From Sporosarcina luteola (GTDB taxonomy: Bacteria > Bacillota > Bacilli > Bacillales_A > Planococcaceae), in assembly GCF_023715585.1 (NCBI RefSeq), contig NZ_JAMBOK010000001.1, positions 62,001-126,000 on the forward strand: 64,000 bases of DNA, written 5' to 3'. How positions within the stretch are numbered: position 1 is the first letter of the stretch; every line of letters starts with the position of its first letter. The notes under the pieces are model-generated. The model was not told the origin of the DNA. It did not search any database and was given only the letters and a program-made list of their open reading frames with translations. This document shows, piece after piece, positions 16,635 to 25,955 of this stretch. The translations under genes were made by a program, and so were the position numbers.

Positions 16635-17426
16635 ATCAAAATAGGTCTAATCGGAAGAGGAAATCTAGGTACATACCTCCTCAATAAAATAAACAAAGAA
16701 CGGCTCCTGCCCAACACTAAAATTACTGCTATTTTAGACGAGCGGGAGAAAGCTGGAATTGAGTTGCCTCCATTCGCTGCAGAATACGGATGCACAGCAT
16801 ATCATGACATCGATTTATTCTTACATTCGGATATCGACATCGTAGTCGAATGCTCCAATATCGAATCAGCCAAAACCTATGCGGTCGAGACGGTTAAACA
16901 AAAAGATTTACTGTTAATCAGCATCGGAGCTTTTGCCGATCCTTCCTTCGGGAATCTAGTTGAGCAGGCAGCTGAGGCTAGTGGACGGAGAATCTACTTG
17001 CCTTCCGGTGCGATAGGTGGGTTGGATGTCCTGAAGGCGGCTACGTTTGCGGGCAGTGTTGAATCTGTCACGTTAACTACACGAAAACCTGCTCATTCAT
17101 TAACCGCAGAAAGAATGACTGCGGAGCAAACGCTGTTTGAGGGTTCGGCCCGTGACGCGATTGAACAATTCCCTAAAAATGCGAATGTCGCAATCGTGTT
17201 ATCGTTGGCGGGCATTGGCGTTGAAAAAACGACTGTACGGATTATCGCCGATCCAGCCGTCTCGCAAAACATTCATCATATCAAGGCTAAAGGCGATTTC
17301 GGCGAGTTCGATATGACATTAAAAAACAACCCGTCTCCGGACAATCCGAAGACGAGCCATATTACGGGAGCAAGCATTTTAGCTGCTCTTGCGGACCTTG
17401 ATAGTGCAGTGGTAGTAGGTTCATAG
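16635..17426 (+). CDS. L-aspartate dehydrogenase family protein, non-standard start codon
   Basis: The Rossmann start KIGLIGRGNLG (GxGxxG) and the interior (IVVECSNIESAKTYAVE, LPSGAIGGLDVLKAA, HHIKAKGDFGEFDMTLKNNPSPDNPKTS) identify an NAD(P)-dependent aspartate dehydrogenase of about 263 aa, the normal length. It oxidises aspartate to iminoaspartate, an NAD precursor. No ATG, GTG or TTG lies upstream of the Rossmann motif; an in-frame TAG at 16608 bounds the frame. Candidates are ATC (16635, best spaced from AAAGGA), ATT (16629) or CTG (16626). A TTG at 16764 would delete the NAD-binding motif. Either a rare start codon is used or the gene has lost its start. Confidence 0.75.
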   Translation: MKIGLIGRGNLGTYLLNKINKERLLPNTKITAILDEREKAGIELPPFAAEYGCTAYHDIDLFLHSDIDIVVECSNIESAKTYAVETVKQKDLLLISIGAFADPSFGNLVEQAAEASGRRIYLPSGAIGGLDVLKAATFAGSVESVTLTTRKPAHSLTAERMTAEQTLFEGSARDAIEQFPKNANVAIVLSLAGIGVEKTTVRIIADPAVSQNIHHIKAKGDFGEFDMTLKNNPSPDNPKTSHITGASILAALADLDSAVVVGS

Positions 17427-17434
17427 TGGGCCTA

Positions 17435-18244
17435 TTACCCCTGCACTCTTTCTTTAGCGGGATTGCAAGTAGGGTCGGGAGTTCCTGCCGACTCTGCCAG
17501 TTTCATTAAATAATAGCATTCCTCACGCGCCATATGATCGGCCATGAGAGGAGTAAGAACGCCTAGCGTCTCTTTTTTTAGACCCATCTCTTCAAGTTCA
17601 CCTAAGAACGTTTTAAAAATCGTCATTTCCAGGTACACGTCGTTATGGAACTTATCCAGGGCAGGAAATTTCGCAACATTTGTCCGTAAAAATCCTGTCA
17701 TTTCAATGGCCTTCAAATAAAATGCTTCCCAATCCTTCATGAACTTCCTGCTTTTCTTCTTCAATTGCTTTTCCACGCGGTCCAAATTTGCGTCAATCGC
17801 TCCCGCATGACCGGCTGCATCAAGCAACCATAGCAAATCATGGTGAAGCGGGTGAACCGTAGGAGGGGACTCGCCTTTTTCCAAATAAGAAAAAATACGG
17901 ATCGCTTCTTCGACTTCGTTAACCATATGATTGACGAATGGAGGGGGCAATGTAATTTTAATGTTGCCGACCAATTGTTCTTTAAGGATGGAAAGTTTCA
18001 ATTCCCGGATCGCTTCACTTTCCGTTTTAGAAAGACTGGCTAACGAAACCATCTCAGGTTGATCCAATGTCTGCTTTGCACGGTCCAATAATTTATCGAA
18101 CCGAGCAATGAAAGCTGAAGCGGTGTCAATCCAGGCAGTCTGGCCCGGTGCCAGGGAATCGTGAATGAAGCGGCTATGATCCCCCAAGATTTGTAGCCAA
18201 AATTGTAATTCATTCGAAGCCTGTTGTTGAAATGAATTAACCAA
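17435..18244 (-). CDS. DUF2935 domain protein (two four-helix-bundle repeats)
   Basis: A 269-aa all-helical cytosolic protein made of two DUF2935 units (LQFWLQILGDHSRFIHDSL near the start, and DHMAREECYYLMKLAE at the end). Conserved His/Glu in these helices suggest a metal-binding hemerythrin-like bundle, though function is not established. The start is TTG at 18244, placed by AGGAGGT 6 nt upstream. It is convergent with the aspartate dehydrogenase gene (8 bp gap) and divergent from the chemoreceptor gene. Confidence 0.8.
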   Translation of the reverse strand: MVNSFQQQASNELQFWLQILGDHSRFIHDSLAPGQTAWIDTASAFIARFDKLLDRAKQTLDQPEMVSLASLSKTESEAIRELKLSILKEQLVGNIKITLPPPFVNHMVNEVEEAIRIFSYLEKGESPPTVHPLHHDLLWLLDAAGHAGAIDANLDRVEKQLKKKSRKFMKDWEAFYLKAIEMTGFLRTNVAKFPALDKFHNDVYLEMTIFKTFLGELEEMGLKKETLGVLTPLMADHMAREECYYLMKLAESAGTPDPTCNPAKERVQG

Positions 18245-18409
18245 AACTACACCTCCTGATATTCTACTTATTATTCTATGGGCAACTAAATAATTTAGAA
18301 CATCATGTTTCCAAGGTATTCCACTTCCCTTTAGAGTATGGTTAAATAGTAATAGGTCTGATATTCCGAACAATGGAGAAAAATCAGTATAGGAAGCAGA
18401 GGAGATAAG

Positions 18410-19321
18410 ATGGTGAAACAGGCGGTTGAACTCGTAACGGACGATCACGTCGTTAAGGCCCTTGAAAAGAATTTAGCGATCATCCGGTTCGATTTAGATC
18501 ATAAAATTGTGTATGTGAATGACATCTTCGCGAACGCAATGGGGTACACGAAAGATGAATTGATTGGTGTTCATCATGCAAGTCTTTGTTTCGATGACTA
18601 TGCCAAGAGTGTTGAGTATGAGAAGTTTTGGCGGGAGCTGCATAAGGGGAATAGCCAGCAGGAGAAAATTGAGCGGAAAAATAAAAGCGGTGAGAAAGTA
18701 TGGCTCGAGGCGACATATATGCCCGTATTCAGTCAGGATGGCAGGAAAGTCATCAGCATTTCAAAAGTCGCCTCTAATATTACGAAGCGTCAAACATCCA
18801 TCACCTCTGTTGTTGAAGAGTTGAGACAGATGGCGGAAGGCCTGACAGAACGAGCGGATATTGGAATGGAACGCAGCAAAGGTTTATTGGTAATCATCGA
18901 AGAGATCGCAGCCATCTCTCATAATAATACAGAAACTTTGGGTAATTTACAGCTGCATGCAGAGAGCATCCAGCATATCGTGAAGACAATTCGGGAAATT
19001 GCAGCACAGACCAATTTGCTTGCTTTGAATGCGGCAATCGAAGCGGCCCGGGCGGGAGAGCATGGAAGAGGCTTCGATGTCGTTGCGAAAGAGGTTCGTA
19101 AATTGTCCGCTAATGTGGAGAAGTCGATTGTGGAAGTACGTGAAGGCGTGGAAGCGATCACGACGGAAATCAAGAACATTTCCAAAGGGACGACGTTGGC
19201 ACAGGACAACGTTGGCCGTTGCCAACAGCGAATTGAAGTAGCGATGGACGACTTCCTGGCGATTGCTTCGTCGGCGGCTGAGCTGGACAATCAGTCGAGG
19301 AAAGTATCGAGTATCGTGTGA
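18410..19321 (+). CDS. Soluble PAS-domain methyl-accepting chemotaxis protein
   Basis: A 303-aa protein without membrane segments. The PAS domain (about 20-130, with [28 protein letters not shown]) probably senses an internal cofactor or ligand. A short MCP signalling domain has the hairpin tip [29 protein letters not shown] (about 190-220). The helical bundle is shorter than in transmembrane receptors. It would signal to CheA from the cytoplasm. The ATG follows AGAGGAGA. Confidence 0.9.
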   Translation: MVKQAVELVTDDHVVKALEKNLAIIRFDLDHKIVYVNDIFANAMGYTKDELIGVHHASLCFDDYAKSVEYEKFWRELHKGNSQQEKIERKNKSGEKVWLEATYMPVFSQDGRKVISISKVASNITKRQTSITSVVEELRQMAEGLTERADIGMERSKGLLVIIEEIAAISHNNTETLGNLQLHAESIQHIVKTIREIAAQTNLLALNAAIEAARAGEHGRGFDVVAKEVRKLSANVEKSIVEVREGVEAITTEIKNISKGTTLAQDNVGRCQQRIEVAMDDFLAIASSAAELDNQSRKVSSIV

Positions 19322-19331
19322 GGCAAAAAGA

Positions 19332-19364
19332 AACAGGTGAGGGAGCATCGCTCCTTCACCTGTT
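19332..19364. terminator. Bidirectional terminator between the chemoreceptor and the metallopeptidase
   Basis: Arms 19332-19340/19356-19364 and 19342-19346/19350-19354 form a long interrupted stem between convergent genes. Confidence 0.75.
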
Positions 19365-19409
19365 ATTTCATTTATTCATAAAGGGCTCCATTTCTTCAAA
19401 CCTATATAA

Positions 19410-20246
19410 TCAAAGGCCGCCCGCGCCAAATGTATCTCCCTCTTTTAAATTGCCTGCCTCGAATCCACGATAGAACCATTTCTTCCGCTGTTCCGAAGTT
19501 CCGTGTGTGAAGCTTTCGGGCACTACATAGCCGCGAGCCCGCTTCTGAATCGTATCATCACCGACGGCACTTGCCGCATTCAGCGCTTCCTCCAGATCGC
19601 CTTTCTCAAGAACACCCATTCCTTGTGCATGATGCGCCCAGACACCTGCGAGATAATCTGCTTGTAGTTCCAGTCGCACGGAGTACTTATTGTATTCTTC
19701 CTCACTGACTTGACTGCGGATTCTCGCCATTTGGTCGCTGATACCGAGCAGTTTTTGGACGTGATGCCCGACTTCGTGTGCGACAACATACGCCATCGCG
19801 AAATCACCGGGAGCTTTGAACTGCGTCTGCAGTTCATCATAAAAACTTAGATCGATATACAATTTCTCGTCTGCCGGACAATAGAACGGACCGACAGCTG
19901 AACCGGCCATCCCGCATGCCGACTGGACACTCCCTGAATAGAGCACGAGAATCGGTTCCCGATAAACAAGTCCTTCCTTCTCAAAGACTTCTGTCCATAC
20001 ATCTTCCGTATCCGCCAAAACGACTGAAACGAATTCAGCCAGTTCCTTATCTTGTTCTGTTTCAACATATTCCGTATTCGAAGGGGAACCCGTCATGTTG
20101 TTAAGGATATCTCCAGGATCGCCGCCAAGGAACATGACGATGAGCAACATGACGATGCCGCCCAGACCGCCTCCGACGAGCGTTTTTCCTCCCATCCCTC
20201 TCCGGTCTTCAACGTTACTGCTGCCTCTTCTACCTTTCCATTCCAT
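19410..20246 (-). CDS. YpfJ-type neutral zinc metallopeptidase
   Basis: A 278-aa putative metallopeptidase of the YpfJ family. One N-terminal transmembrane helix (about 28-41) is followed by the extracellular domain containing HEVGHH (zinc motif HExxH, 157-161) and a downstream ELQADYLAG, which would supply the third ligand. The family's substrate is unknown. The N-terminal MEWKGRRGSSNVEDRRG is typical. Confidence 0.88.
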   Translation of the reverse strand: MEWKGRRGSSNVEDRRGMGGKTLVGGGLGGIVMLLIVMFLGGDPGDILNNMTGSPSNTEYVETEQDKELAEFVSVVLADTEDVWTEVFEKEGLVYREPILVLYSGSVQSACGMAGSAVGPFYCPADEKLYIDLSFYDELQTQFKAPGDFAMAYVVAHEVGHHVQKLLGISDQMARIRSQVSEEEYNKYSVRLELQADYLAGVWAHHAQGMGVLEKGDLEEALNAASAVGDDTIQKRARGYVVPESFTHGTSEQRKKWFYRGFEAGNLKEGDTFGAGGL

Positions 20247-20373
20247 GTAAAATGCCTCCTTGAAAACGTCGATGAAAAATGCAAGTGGTTACTATGCTTT
20301 ACCCCATTTCATTGACTTATAGGCCGATATGAAAAAAGATATCGAAAGCCTTTCGGAATCCGATATCCTTCCG

Positions 20374-20802
20374 TTATTTAGAGAACATGATTTCTTTGCT
20401 GTCATATCCTTTGAACGTAATTTCCAGACGGATCATCTGATAATCTTTGAATCCGAATGCTTCAGCCGCGCTTTTAATCAATTCTGTTTCTTCGGCTTCC
20501 GGGTCAGGCTCCATTTTATCAAATGCTTTCATTATTTTTTCAAGTGCCTTTTTGCCGTGTAAGGCGACTTCCTGTTTTTTATTCGAATACTCTGCTTCTG
20601 ACCTTTCCTTTTTTTCCGTGAAGCTAGCTTTCAGCGCCTCTTTCATGTCCTTCGTATCGATTGTAATGGAAAATATGGTGATGCCATATGTATCGACGAC
20701 ATTGCTCGCTTCACTCTTTGGAACGAGATTTTGGTTGCTGCATCCACTGATTATGATGAAACAACCCGCAAATATAATAGAAATCAAAGTCTTCATATTC
20801 AA
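20374..20802 (-). CDS. Predicted lipoprotein, unknown function
   Basis: A 142-aa protein with a type II signal peptide ending in the lipobox IISGC (Cys at about 21). The mature part is Lys/Glu rich (KEALKASFTEKKERSEAEYSNKKQEVALHGKKALEKIM), probably helical. No family recognised. Two candidate starts (M1, M3) differ by two residues. A hairpin at about 20336-20369 lies just beyond the stop and may be its terminator. Confidence 0.7.
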   Translation of the reverse strand: MNMKTLISIIFAGCFIIISGCSNQNLVPKSEASNVVDTYGITIFSITIDTKDMKEALKASFTEKKERSEAEYSNKKQEVALHGKKALEKIMKAFDKMEPDPEAEETELIKSAAEAFGFKDYQMIRLEITFKGYDSKEIMFSK

Positions 20803-21048
20803 TCATTCATCCTTTCGCTTCCACTATTCCTAACATAACCGGCAATCCGGCCAGATATACTGTGGCTAGCTGGAATGGGATCAATATTGCTTTATCCACC
20901 GTCGGTTTTGAATAAATTGTGTCAAATCGTAAAGGAATTCATTGAAATTCCAAAGAAAAATCCGTAAACCTTTAATTTATTGCAAATGAAATGATATGAT
21001 AGAAGGGATGAAACTTTGCAGAAATACCTCTAAGGAGCGTATATAGAT

Positions 21049-21981
21049 ATGACGAAAGATATTGAAATTACTTATACTGAAAACGGCACAATCATAGATG
21101 AACAAAGATCGAGCACGATAATTGCGGATTTGAAGTCACTCTTCAAAGCGCCTGTCCTGCTTGCCAATGCATTGCCCGTTTTTGTCGGGTTTTGGCTTGC
21201 TCTTCATTTCACTGGAGATTCCCTGCTCGCGAACAGCAAATTGTTCTGGCTGACAATTCTCGGGAGCACGATACTAATGGGTGGGGCGCTTGTCCTGAAC
21301 AACTGGTATGACGTCGATATCGACACGGTGATGAAAAGGACTCAAAAGCGTCCGACCGTAACCGGGAACATTTCCTTGAAGACCGTGTTGGGAATCGGTA
21401 TAACCTTGTCGGCAATCGGCATGGTCATGCTTCTATTCACGACGATGGAGGCGGCGATCTACGCATTCATCGGCTGGTTCACATATGTCATCATGTACAC
21501 GATGTGGACAAAGCGTAAATACACATTGAATACAGTCATTGGAAGTGTTTCAGGAGCGGTGACACCGATGATCGGATGGGCTGCAATTGCACCATCTTGG
21601 CATATTGTTCCGGTCATGCTTTTCATCATTTTATTCATCTGGCAAATGCCTCATACATTTGCAATCGCGATGAGGAAGTACAATGAATATAAAGCGGCCA
21701 ACGTAGCAATGCTGCCGGTCGTTCGAGGATTCAAAATGACGAAGCGTCAAATGTTCGTCTACATTGCCTGCCTGCTTCCGTTGCCATTTTACTTGGGATC
21801 GCTCGGAATGGTATTCATTGTGCTTGCAACGATATTGAATGTTGGTTTTTTGATTATCTCCATCCGCGGATTTTTCACGAAAGATGATGATAGATGGGCG
21901 TATGTGATGTTCATGTACTCCGTAAATTATATCGCGATTTTATTCTTACTGATGGTGGCTGTCACGCTGCCGATTTTCTAA
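21049..21981 (+). CDS. ctaB: Protoheme IX farnesyltransferase (heme O synthase)
   Basis: A 310-aa UbiA-family polyprenyltransferase with about nine transmembrane helices. The prenyl-diphosphate motif is NNWYDVDIDTVMKRTQKRP, and the second conserved loop is TMWTKRKYTLNTVIGSVSGAVTPMIGW. It converts heme B to heme O, the precursor of heme A used by aa3 oxidases such as the qox complex in this window. It stands alone, not beside ctaA or a cta operon. The ATG follows AAGGAG. Confidence 0.93.
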   Translation: MTKDIEITYTENGTIIDEQRSSTIIADLKSLFKAPVLLANALPVFVGFWLALHFTGDSLLANSKLFWLTILGSTILMGGALVLNNWYDVDIDTVMKRTQKRPTVTGNISLKTVLGIGITLSAIGMVMLLFTTMEAAIYAFIGWFTYVIMYTMWTKRKYTLNTVIGSVSGAVTPMIGWAAIAPSWHIVPVMLFIILFIWQMPHTFAIAMRKYNEYKAANVAMLPVVRGFKMTKRQMFVYIACLLPLPFYLGSLGMVFIVLATILNVGFLIISIRGFFTKDDDRWAYVMFMYSVNYIAILFLLMVAVTLPIF

Positions 21982-21983
21982 AA

Positions 21984-22027
21984 TAACCTGCTATGTTGTT
22001 GAACTTGACGACATGGCAGGTTTTTTT
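21984..22027 (+). terminator. Terminator of ctaB
   Basis: ACCTGC...GCAGGT arms with interior ATGT/ACAT pairing are followed by seven T. Confidence 0.75.
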
Positions 22028-22078
22028 GTCCCTTTATGATTGAAACTTCACCCTCGACGGGCAATTGAAAATATTCAG

Positions 22079-22107
22079 TTGTGAATGAAAGCGTTATCTT
22101 GTATAAT
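22079..22107 (+). promoter_or_regulatory. Sigma-A promoter of the amino-acid ABC operon
   Basis: TTGTGA (22079-22084), 17-bp spacer, TATAAT (22102-22107). Confidence 0.75.
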
Positions 22108-22139
22108 CAATTAAAGTATCAATTAATTCTGTTAATTGA
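22107..22139 (+). promoter_or_regulatory. Inverted repeat TCAATTAA-N5-TTAATTGA, candidate operator
   Basis: A perfect 8-bp inverted repeat (22119-22126/22132-22139) starts 12 bp after the -10, and a third half-site TCAATTAA overlaps the end of the -10 region (22107-22114). The position suits a repressor site for the ABC operon. The AT-rich arms make chance possible. Confidence 0.45.
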
Positions 22140-22162
22140 TAGAAATACAAGGGGGAGTCAAG

Positions 22163-22960
22163 ATGGAGAAATCAGTAAAACGTTTTCTGATAGGCATCGC
22201 ATTGGTGTGCACATCTATTTTTCTGATTGGATGCGGCACAAGTTCTACAAAGACGAGTGGTTCAGACGGGGAAGATACAGGCGGAAAACGGAAATTGGTC
22301 GTCGGAACAGACGCAACCTATGCACCGATGGAGTATATGGATGCAAAAGGGAATATTGTCGGAATTGATATTGAAATTGTAAATGCAATAGCGGAAGCTG
22401 CCGGCTTTGAAGTGGAATACAAAAACTATGGGTGGGAGCCGTTATTTCCCGCACTGGATAATGAAGAAATTGACTTTGCTGTCTCTTCTATAACTATAGA
22501 CGAAGAACGTAAGCAATCGTTTGATTTCTCTGATCCTTACTTTGTAGCTAATCAATTAATATTAGTTCAGGAGAGTTCGGATGTAGCCTCTTTCAATGAT
22601 TTGAAAGATAAAAAGGTTTCAGTGCAAATTAATACGACAGGACATAAAGCAGTAAAGGACCTACTTGGGAAAACGAACAAAAATATCGTTGCAGCTGAAA
22701 CGATGCCACTTGCAATTAGTGAAATGATTAATGGAAATGCCGATGCAGCTGTTGGAGATAATGCAGTCATTCTTGAATACAAAGTGAATAATCCGAAAGT
22801 TAAATTGAAAACTGTGGAAGATGACAGCTTTGAAAAAGAATATTATGGATTAATGGTTAAAAAAGGGAATAAGGAAATAGTCGATTTATTAAATGAAGGA
22901 ATTCAAAAGATCAAGGAAAATGGGAAACTGAAAGAAATCACAGACCAAGATGTGGAGTAA
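22163..22960 (+). CDS. Polar amino-acid ABC transporter substrate-binding lipoprotein
   Basis: A 265-aa family-3 solute-binding protein. The lipoprotein signal ends LIGC (Cys24), then LVVGTDATYAPMEYMDAKGNIVGIDIEI, the amino-acid binding signature. It delivers a polar amino acid (Gln/Arg/cystine class) to the permease encoded 44 bp downstream. The ATG is fixed by AAGGGGGAG 6 nt upstream. Confidence 0.92.
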   Translation: MEKSVKRFLIGIALVCTSIFLIGCGTSSTKTSGSDGEDTGGKRKLVVGTDATYAPMEYMDAKGNIVGIDIEIVNAIAEAAGFEVEYKNYGWEPLFPALDNEEIDFAVSSITIDEERKQSFDFSDPYFVANQLILVQESSDVASFNDLKDKKVSVQINTTGHKAVKDLLGKTNKNIVAAETMPLAISEMINGNADAAVGDNAVILEYKVNNPKVKLKTVEDDSFEKEYYGLMVKKGNKEIVDLLNEGIQKIKENGKLKEITDQDVE

Positions 22961-23004
22961 TGATTAGCTTGTAAACTACCATACACATCTTGGAGGTGAA
23001 GATC

Positions 23005-23739
23005 ATGGATTTTTTAGGTTTACGGATTGAAATGTTCGAAAATATATGGAGTTACCGGGAACTTTTTATCAGAGGAATTTGGGTAACGCTAGGATTGACA
23101 GCAGTAGGATATGTTGGAGGATTCATTTTAGGCTTAATCGTCGGGATGGGTAAACTGTCTAAACGGAAGTGGATCTACTATCCTGCAAAATATTATGTAG
23201 ACTTTTTCCGGGGAACTCCATTATTAGTACAAATCCTATTGATTCATACCGCATTAATCCCAAGTATGTTTGGGCATTCCTTAGGATTCTTTGTGTCAGG
23301 ATCGCTTGCGCTTATGCTGAATAGTGCCGCCTATAATGCTGAAATTATCCGTGCCGGGATCCAATCGCTCGACAAAGGGCAAATGGAAGCAGCGCGTTCA
23401 CTTGGAATGCCGCATAACACCGCCATGAAATTGATCATTCTACCGCAAGCGTTTAGACGAATGATACCGCCACTAGGCAATGAATTAATCGCCTTGCTAA
23501 AGGATTCATCCCTTGTTACAGTCATTGCGGCGGGCGATCTGCTCTATGCAGGGAAAGTGGTCGCGGGTGCTTACTCCAGGTTTTGGGAGCCTTATTTAAC
23601 GGTTGCCATCCTGTATCTACTTTTGACCTTCATCTGTGGGAAGCTCATTAATTATATCGAAAATAGATTCAGCAATAGTTACGTCCCATCTCCTAGAAAG
23701 TCATTGAAACGATTCGCAGTGGGAGGGAGGACGCGATGA
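23005..23739 (+). CDS. Amino-acid ABC transporter permease
   Basis: A 244-aa membrane protein with about five helices. It carries the HisM/GlnP-type start ([28 protein letters not shown]) and the EAA loop ([33 protein letters not shown]). The ATG follows TTGGAGGTGA. Its stop overlaps the ATPase start by 4 nt. Confidence 0.93.
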   Translation: MDFLGLRIEMFENIWSYRELFIRGIWVTLGLTAVGYVGGFILGLIVGMGKLSKRKWIYYPAKYYVDFFRGTPLLVQILLIHTALIPSMFGHSLGFFVSGSLALMLNSAAYNAEIIRAGIQSLDKGQMEAARSLGMPHNTAMKLIILPQAFRRMIPPLGNELIALLKDSSLVTVIAAGDLLYAGKVVAGAYSRFWEPYLTVAILYLLLTFICGKLINYIENRFSNSYVPSPRKSLKRFAVGGRTR

Positions 23740-24458
23740 TAAAAGTACGAAATCTGCATAAATCATTTGGGCAATTGGATGTGCTGAGGGGAATTGACTA
23801 CGATATCAAAGAGAAGGAAGTCATCTGTGTCATCGGCCCGAGTGGATCCGGGAAGAGTACTTTCTTACGATGCATTAATCTCCTCGAAGAAATTACTGCA
23901 GGCGAAGTGTTCATAGATGGCGTGAAAATCAATGATCCGAAAACGGATATTAATGATATCCGACGGGAAGTCGGGATGGTCTTCCAGCAATTCAACTTGT
24001 TTCCCCATATGCGTGTCATTGATAATATCACGATTTCACCAATTAAAATCCGGAAAATGAGTCAACAGGATGCGGAATCCTTAGCTCGGCAACTTCTTGA
24101 AAAGGTTGGGCTTTCCGATAAAGCAAACGCCTACCCTGAACAATTATCCGGTGGACAAATGCAACGTGTTGCCATTGCCAGGGCTCTCGCGATGAAGCCG
24201 AAAGTTATGCTGTTCGATGAGCCGACATCCGCGCTAGATCCGGAAATGGTGAAGGAAGTGTTGGATGTCATGAAACAACTTGCCATGGAAGGAATGACAA
24301 TGGTCGTCGTCACTCATGAAATGGGCTTTGCGAAAGAAATGGGAGATCGGGTGCTGTTTCTGGATCAAGGTTTGCTAGTCGAAGAAGGTACGCCCGATGA
24401 CATCTTTTCGAATCCGAAACATGAAAGGACGAAAGCGTTCTTCAGTAAAATTTTATAA
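23736..24458 (+). CDS. Amino-acid ABC transporter ATP-binding protein
   Basis: A 240-aa ATPase of the GlnQ/HisP type. Walker A is GPSGSGKST (34-42), the signature [15 protein letters not shown], Walker [17 protein letters not shown], and the switch His in [11 protein letters not shown]. It powers import by the preceding permease and binding protein. Operon ends at the terminator just downstream. Confidence 0.95.
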   Translation: MIKVRNLHKSFGQLDVLRGIDYDIKEKEVICVIGPSGSGKSTFLRCINLLEEITAGEVFIDGVKINDPKTDINDIRREVGMVFQQFNLFPHMRVIDNITISPIKIRKMSQQDAESLARQLLEKVGLSDKANAYPEQLSGGQMQRVAIARALAMKPKVMLFDEPTSALDPEMVKEVLDVMKQLAMEGMTMVVVTHEMGFAKEMGDRVLFLDQGLLVEEGTPDDIFSNPKHERTKAFFSKIL

Positions 24459-24463
24459 ACTGC

Positions 24464-24500
24464 AGGCGTCTATGGCTCGGCATGTCATAGATGCCTTTTT
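24464..24500 (+). terminator. Terminator of the ABC operon
   Basis: An 11-bp stem with one mismatch (24464-24474 with 24486-24496) is followed by TTTTT. Confidence 0.75.
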
Positions 24501-24537
24501 GCATACAATTTACAGAAGTGAAGGAAGGAGTGAAACT

Positions 24538-25188
24538 TTGATCTATCCTTATATGCCTCACCAAGTGAATCGGGCTTCGAGGAAAATTATTGTGATCGGA
24601 AATGGAGAAGTTGCTGTTGAACCAGACATCGCAACAGTCCAATTGGAAGTCGTCACGGAAAATAAACAATTAAGTGCAGCGCAACAGGAAAATGCCACTG
24701 CAATGAACAATGTCATTCAATCTCTATTACGTATAGGTGTTCCGCGAGAAAATATCCAAACAGTTTCGTACACCATTTTTCCGAAATATGATTATGTGAA
24801 TGGCGAACAGATTTTCAGAGGATATGAAGTTATCAATGCAATCTCTGTAAAGATTACAGATATTCGACAAGTGGGAAGCATTATTGATACAGCAGTGGAA
24901 AACGGGGCAAATCGGGTTTCGAATATACAATTCAGTGTGGAGGATGCCGAACGCTATAAGCAGGAAGCGATCGTCCGAGCTCTTCGGAATGCACAAATGA
25001 AAGCTCGAACAATTGCCGCTGCTTTGCAATTGCCAATTGAGCCGCAGCCGGTAAAAATAGTTGAGGAACAACTGGCCGGACAGCCGGTTCCGTTTCAAAC
25101 GTTTGCGAAATCCGAACTAATGACAACACCGATTGAAAGTGGACAGATCATTAGTAGAGCAACGTTAAGAGTTGAGTTTCAATATTGA
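24538..25188 (+). CDS. SIMPL (DUF541) domain protein
   Basis: A 216-aa protein of the SIMPL/DUF541 family: GNGEVAVEPDIATVQLEVVTENKQLSAAQQENATAMNNVIQSL, then VSYTIFPKYDY. Unlike many family members it lacks a signal peptide from this start, so it may be cytosolic. Function in Bacilli is not defined. The start is TTG at 24538, set by AGGAAGGAG 7 nt upstream. Confidence 0.85.
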   Translation: MIYPYMPHQVNRASRKIIVIGNGEVAVEPDIATVQLEVVTENKQLSAAQQENATAMNNVIQSLLRIGVPRENIQTVSYTIFPKYDYVNGEQIFRGYEVINAISVKITDIRQVGSIIDTAVENGANRVSNIQFSVEDAERYKQEAIVRALRNAQMKARTIAAALQLPIEPQPVKIVEEQLAGQPVPFQTFAKSELMTTPIESGQIISRATLRVEFQY

Positions 25189-25299
25189 CGGAATAGCCGA
25201 ATCCGATGAAGGGATTTCGGCTTTTCTTGTAAGTTTGCAGGTTTTTCAAACACTTTGTTGAATTTACTATATATAACGAAAATTGAGGGGGAGAGGCAA

Positions 25300-25749
25300 A
25301 TGGAATACTTTATTGAACGGGTAGAAGACTTGAATTCCTTGGATATTACAGAACTTGTACAAGAAAGTGAAAAGGAAGGTTATCGTTTCGTGACCCGACT
25401 TGTAAATGAATTTGAGGATGGTACTAACAGATTCGATAAACAAGGTGAAGTGTTGTATTGTATCAAAAATAATGAAGGGTCCGTAGTAGCCATTGGCGGC
25501 ATCAATCAATCACCGTTTTCACAAAAAAACGATGAGGGTCGTCTACGTAGATTTTATGTACTTGATGAAGTGAGGCGGAAAGGGGTCGGTACGTTATTGC
25601 TCCAAGCAATTATTGATCATGCAAAACAGCATTTCGATGAAATAACAGTTCGTACAGATTCAGCGAAAGCGGATGCATTCTATCGCGCAGGCGGTTTTTC
25701 ATTCGACGATTCCGCTTCTGAAACGACGCACATTTTGCAGTTTAGTTGA
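25300..25749 (+). CDS. GNAT family N-acetyltransferase
   Basis: A 149-aa acetyltransferase. The acetyl-CoA loop reads EVRRKGVGTLLLQ and is followed by VRTDSAKADAFYRAGGF. The N-terminal half (YRFVTRLVNEFEDGTNRFDKQGEVLYC) is typical of a Bacillus GNAT subgroup of unknown substrate. The ATG follows GGGGGAGAGG. Confidence 0.85.
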   Translation: MEYFIERVEDLNSLDITELVQESEKEGYRFVTRLVNEFEDGTNRFDKQGEVLYCIKNNEGSVVAIGGINQSPFSQKNDEGRLRRFYVLDEVRRKGVGTLLLQAIIDHAKQHFDEITVRTDSAKADAFYRAGGFSFDDSASETTHILQFS

Positions 25750-25760
25750 GGGGAATCAAC

Positions 25761-25955
25761 TTGCATAAGGATTTTATAGAATGCGGCAATAATGTAGGCC
25801 CGCTCCTCGTGTTCATTCACGGGAGCGGTATGGGAGGATGGATGTGGGATAAGAACTCGAGGCAGGTAATAGAAGATTGGATTGTGCATTCAAAAAAGTA
25901 CATAAGCAATAATGGAGGAATAGTAGTTGGGGAAATGGAAAGTGTTGAACAGTGA
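25761..25955 (+). pseudogene. Alpha/beta hydrolase remnant with internal deletion
   Basis: The 64-residue product starts like an alpha/beta hydrolase: GPLLVFIHGSGMGGWMWDK, the strand-3/oxyanion HG motif. After only about 30 residues it jumps to a C-terminal-like DWIVHSKK. The roughly 200 residues with the nucleophile and catalytic Asp/His are missing. The TTG start with GAGGGG is intact. It overlaps the Nudix gene start by 29 bp. Most likely the scar of an in-frame internal deletion. Confidence 0.65.

Noticed and set aside
20336-20369. Riboswitch or attenuator near the lipoprotein gene
   Set aside because: It lies downstream of the stop and behaves as a simple hairpin terminator.
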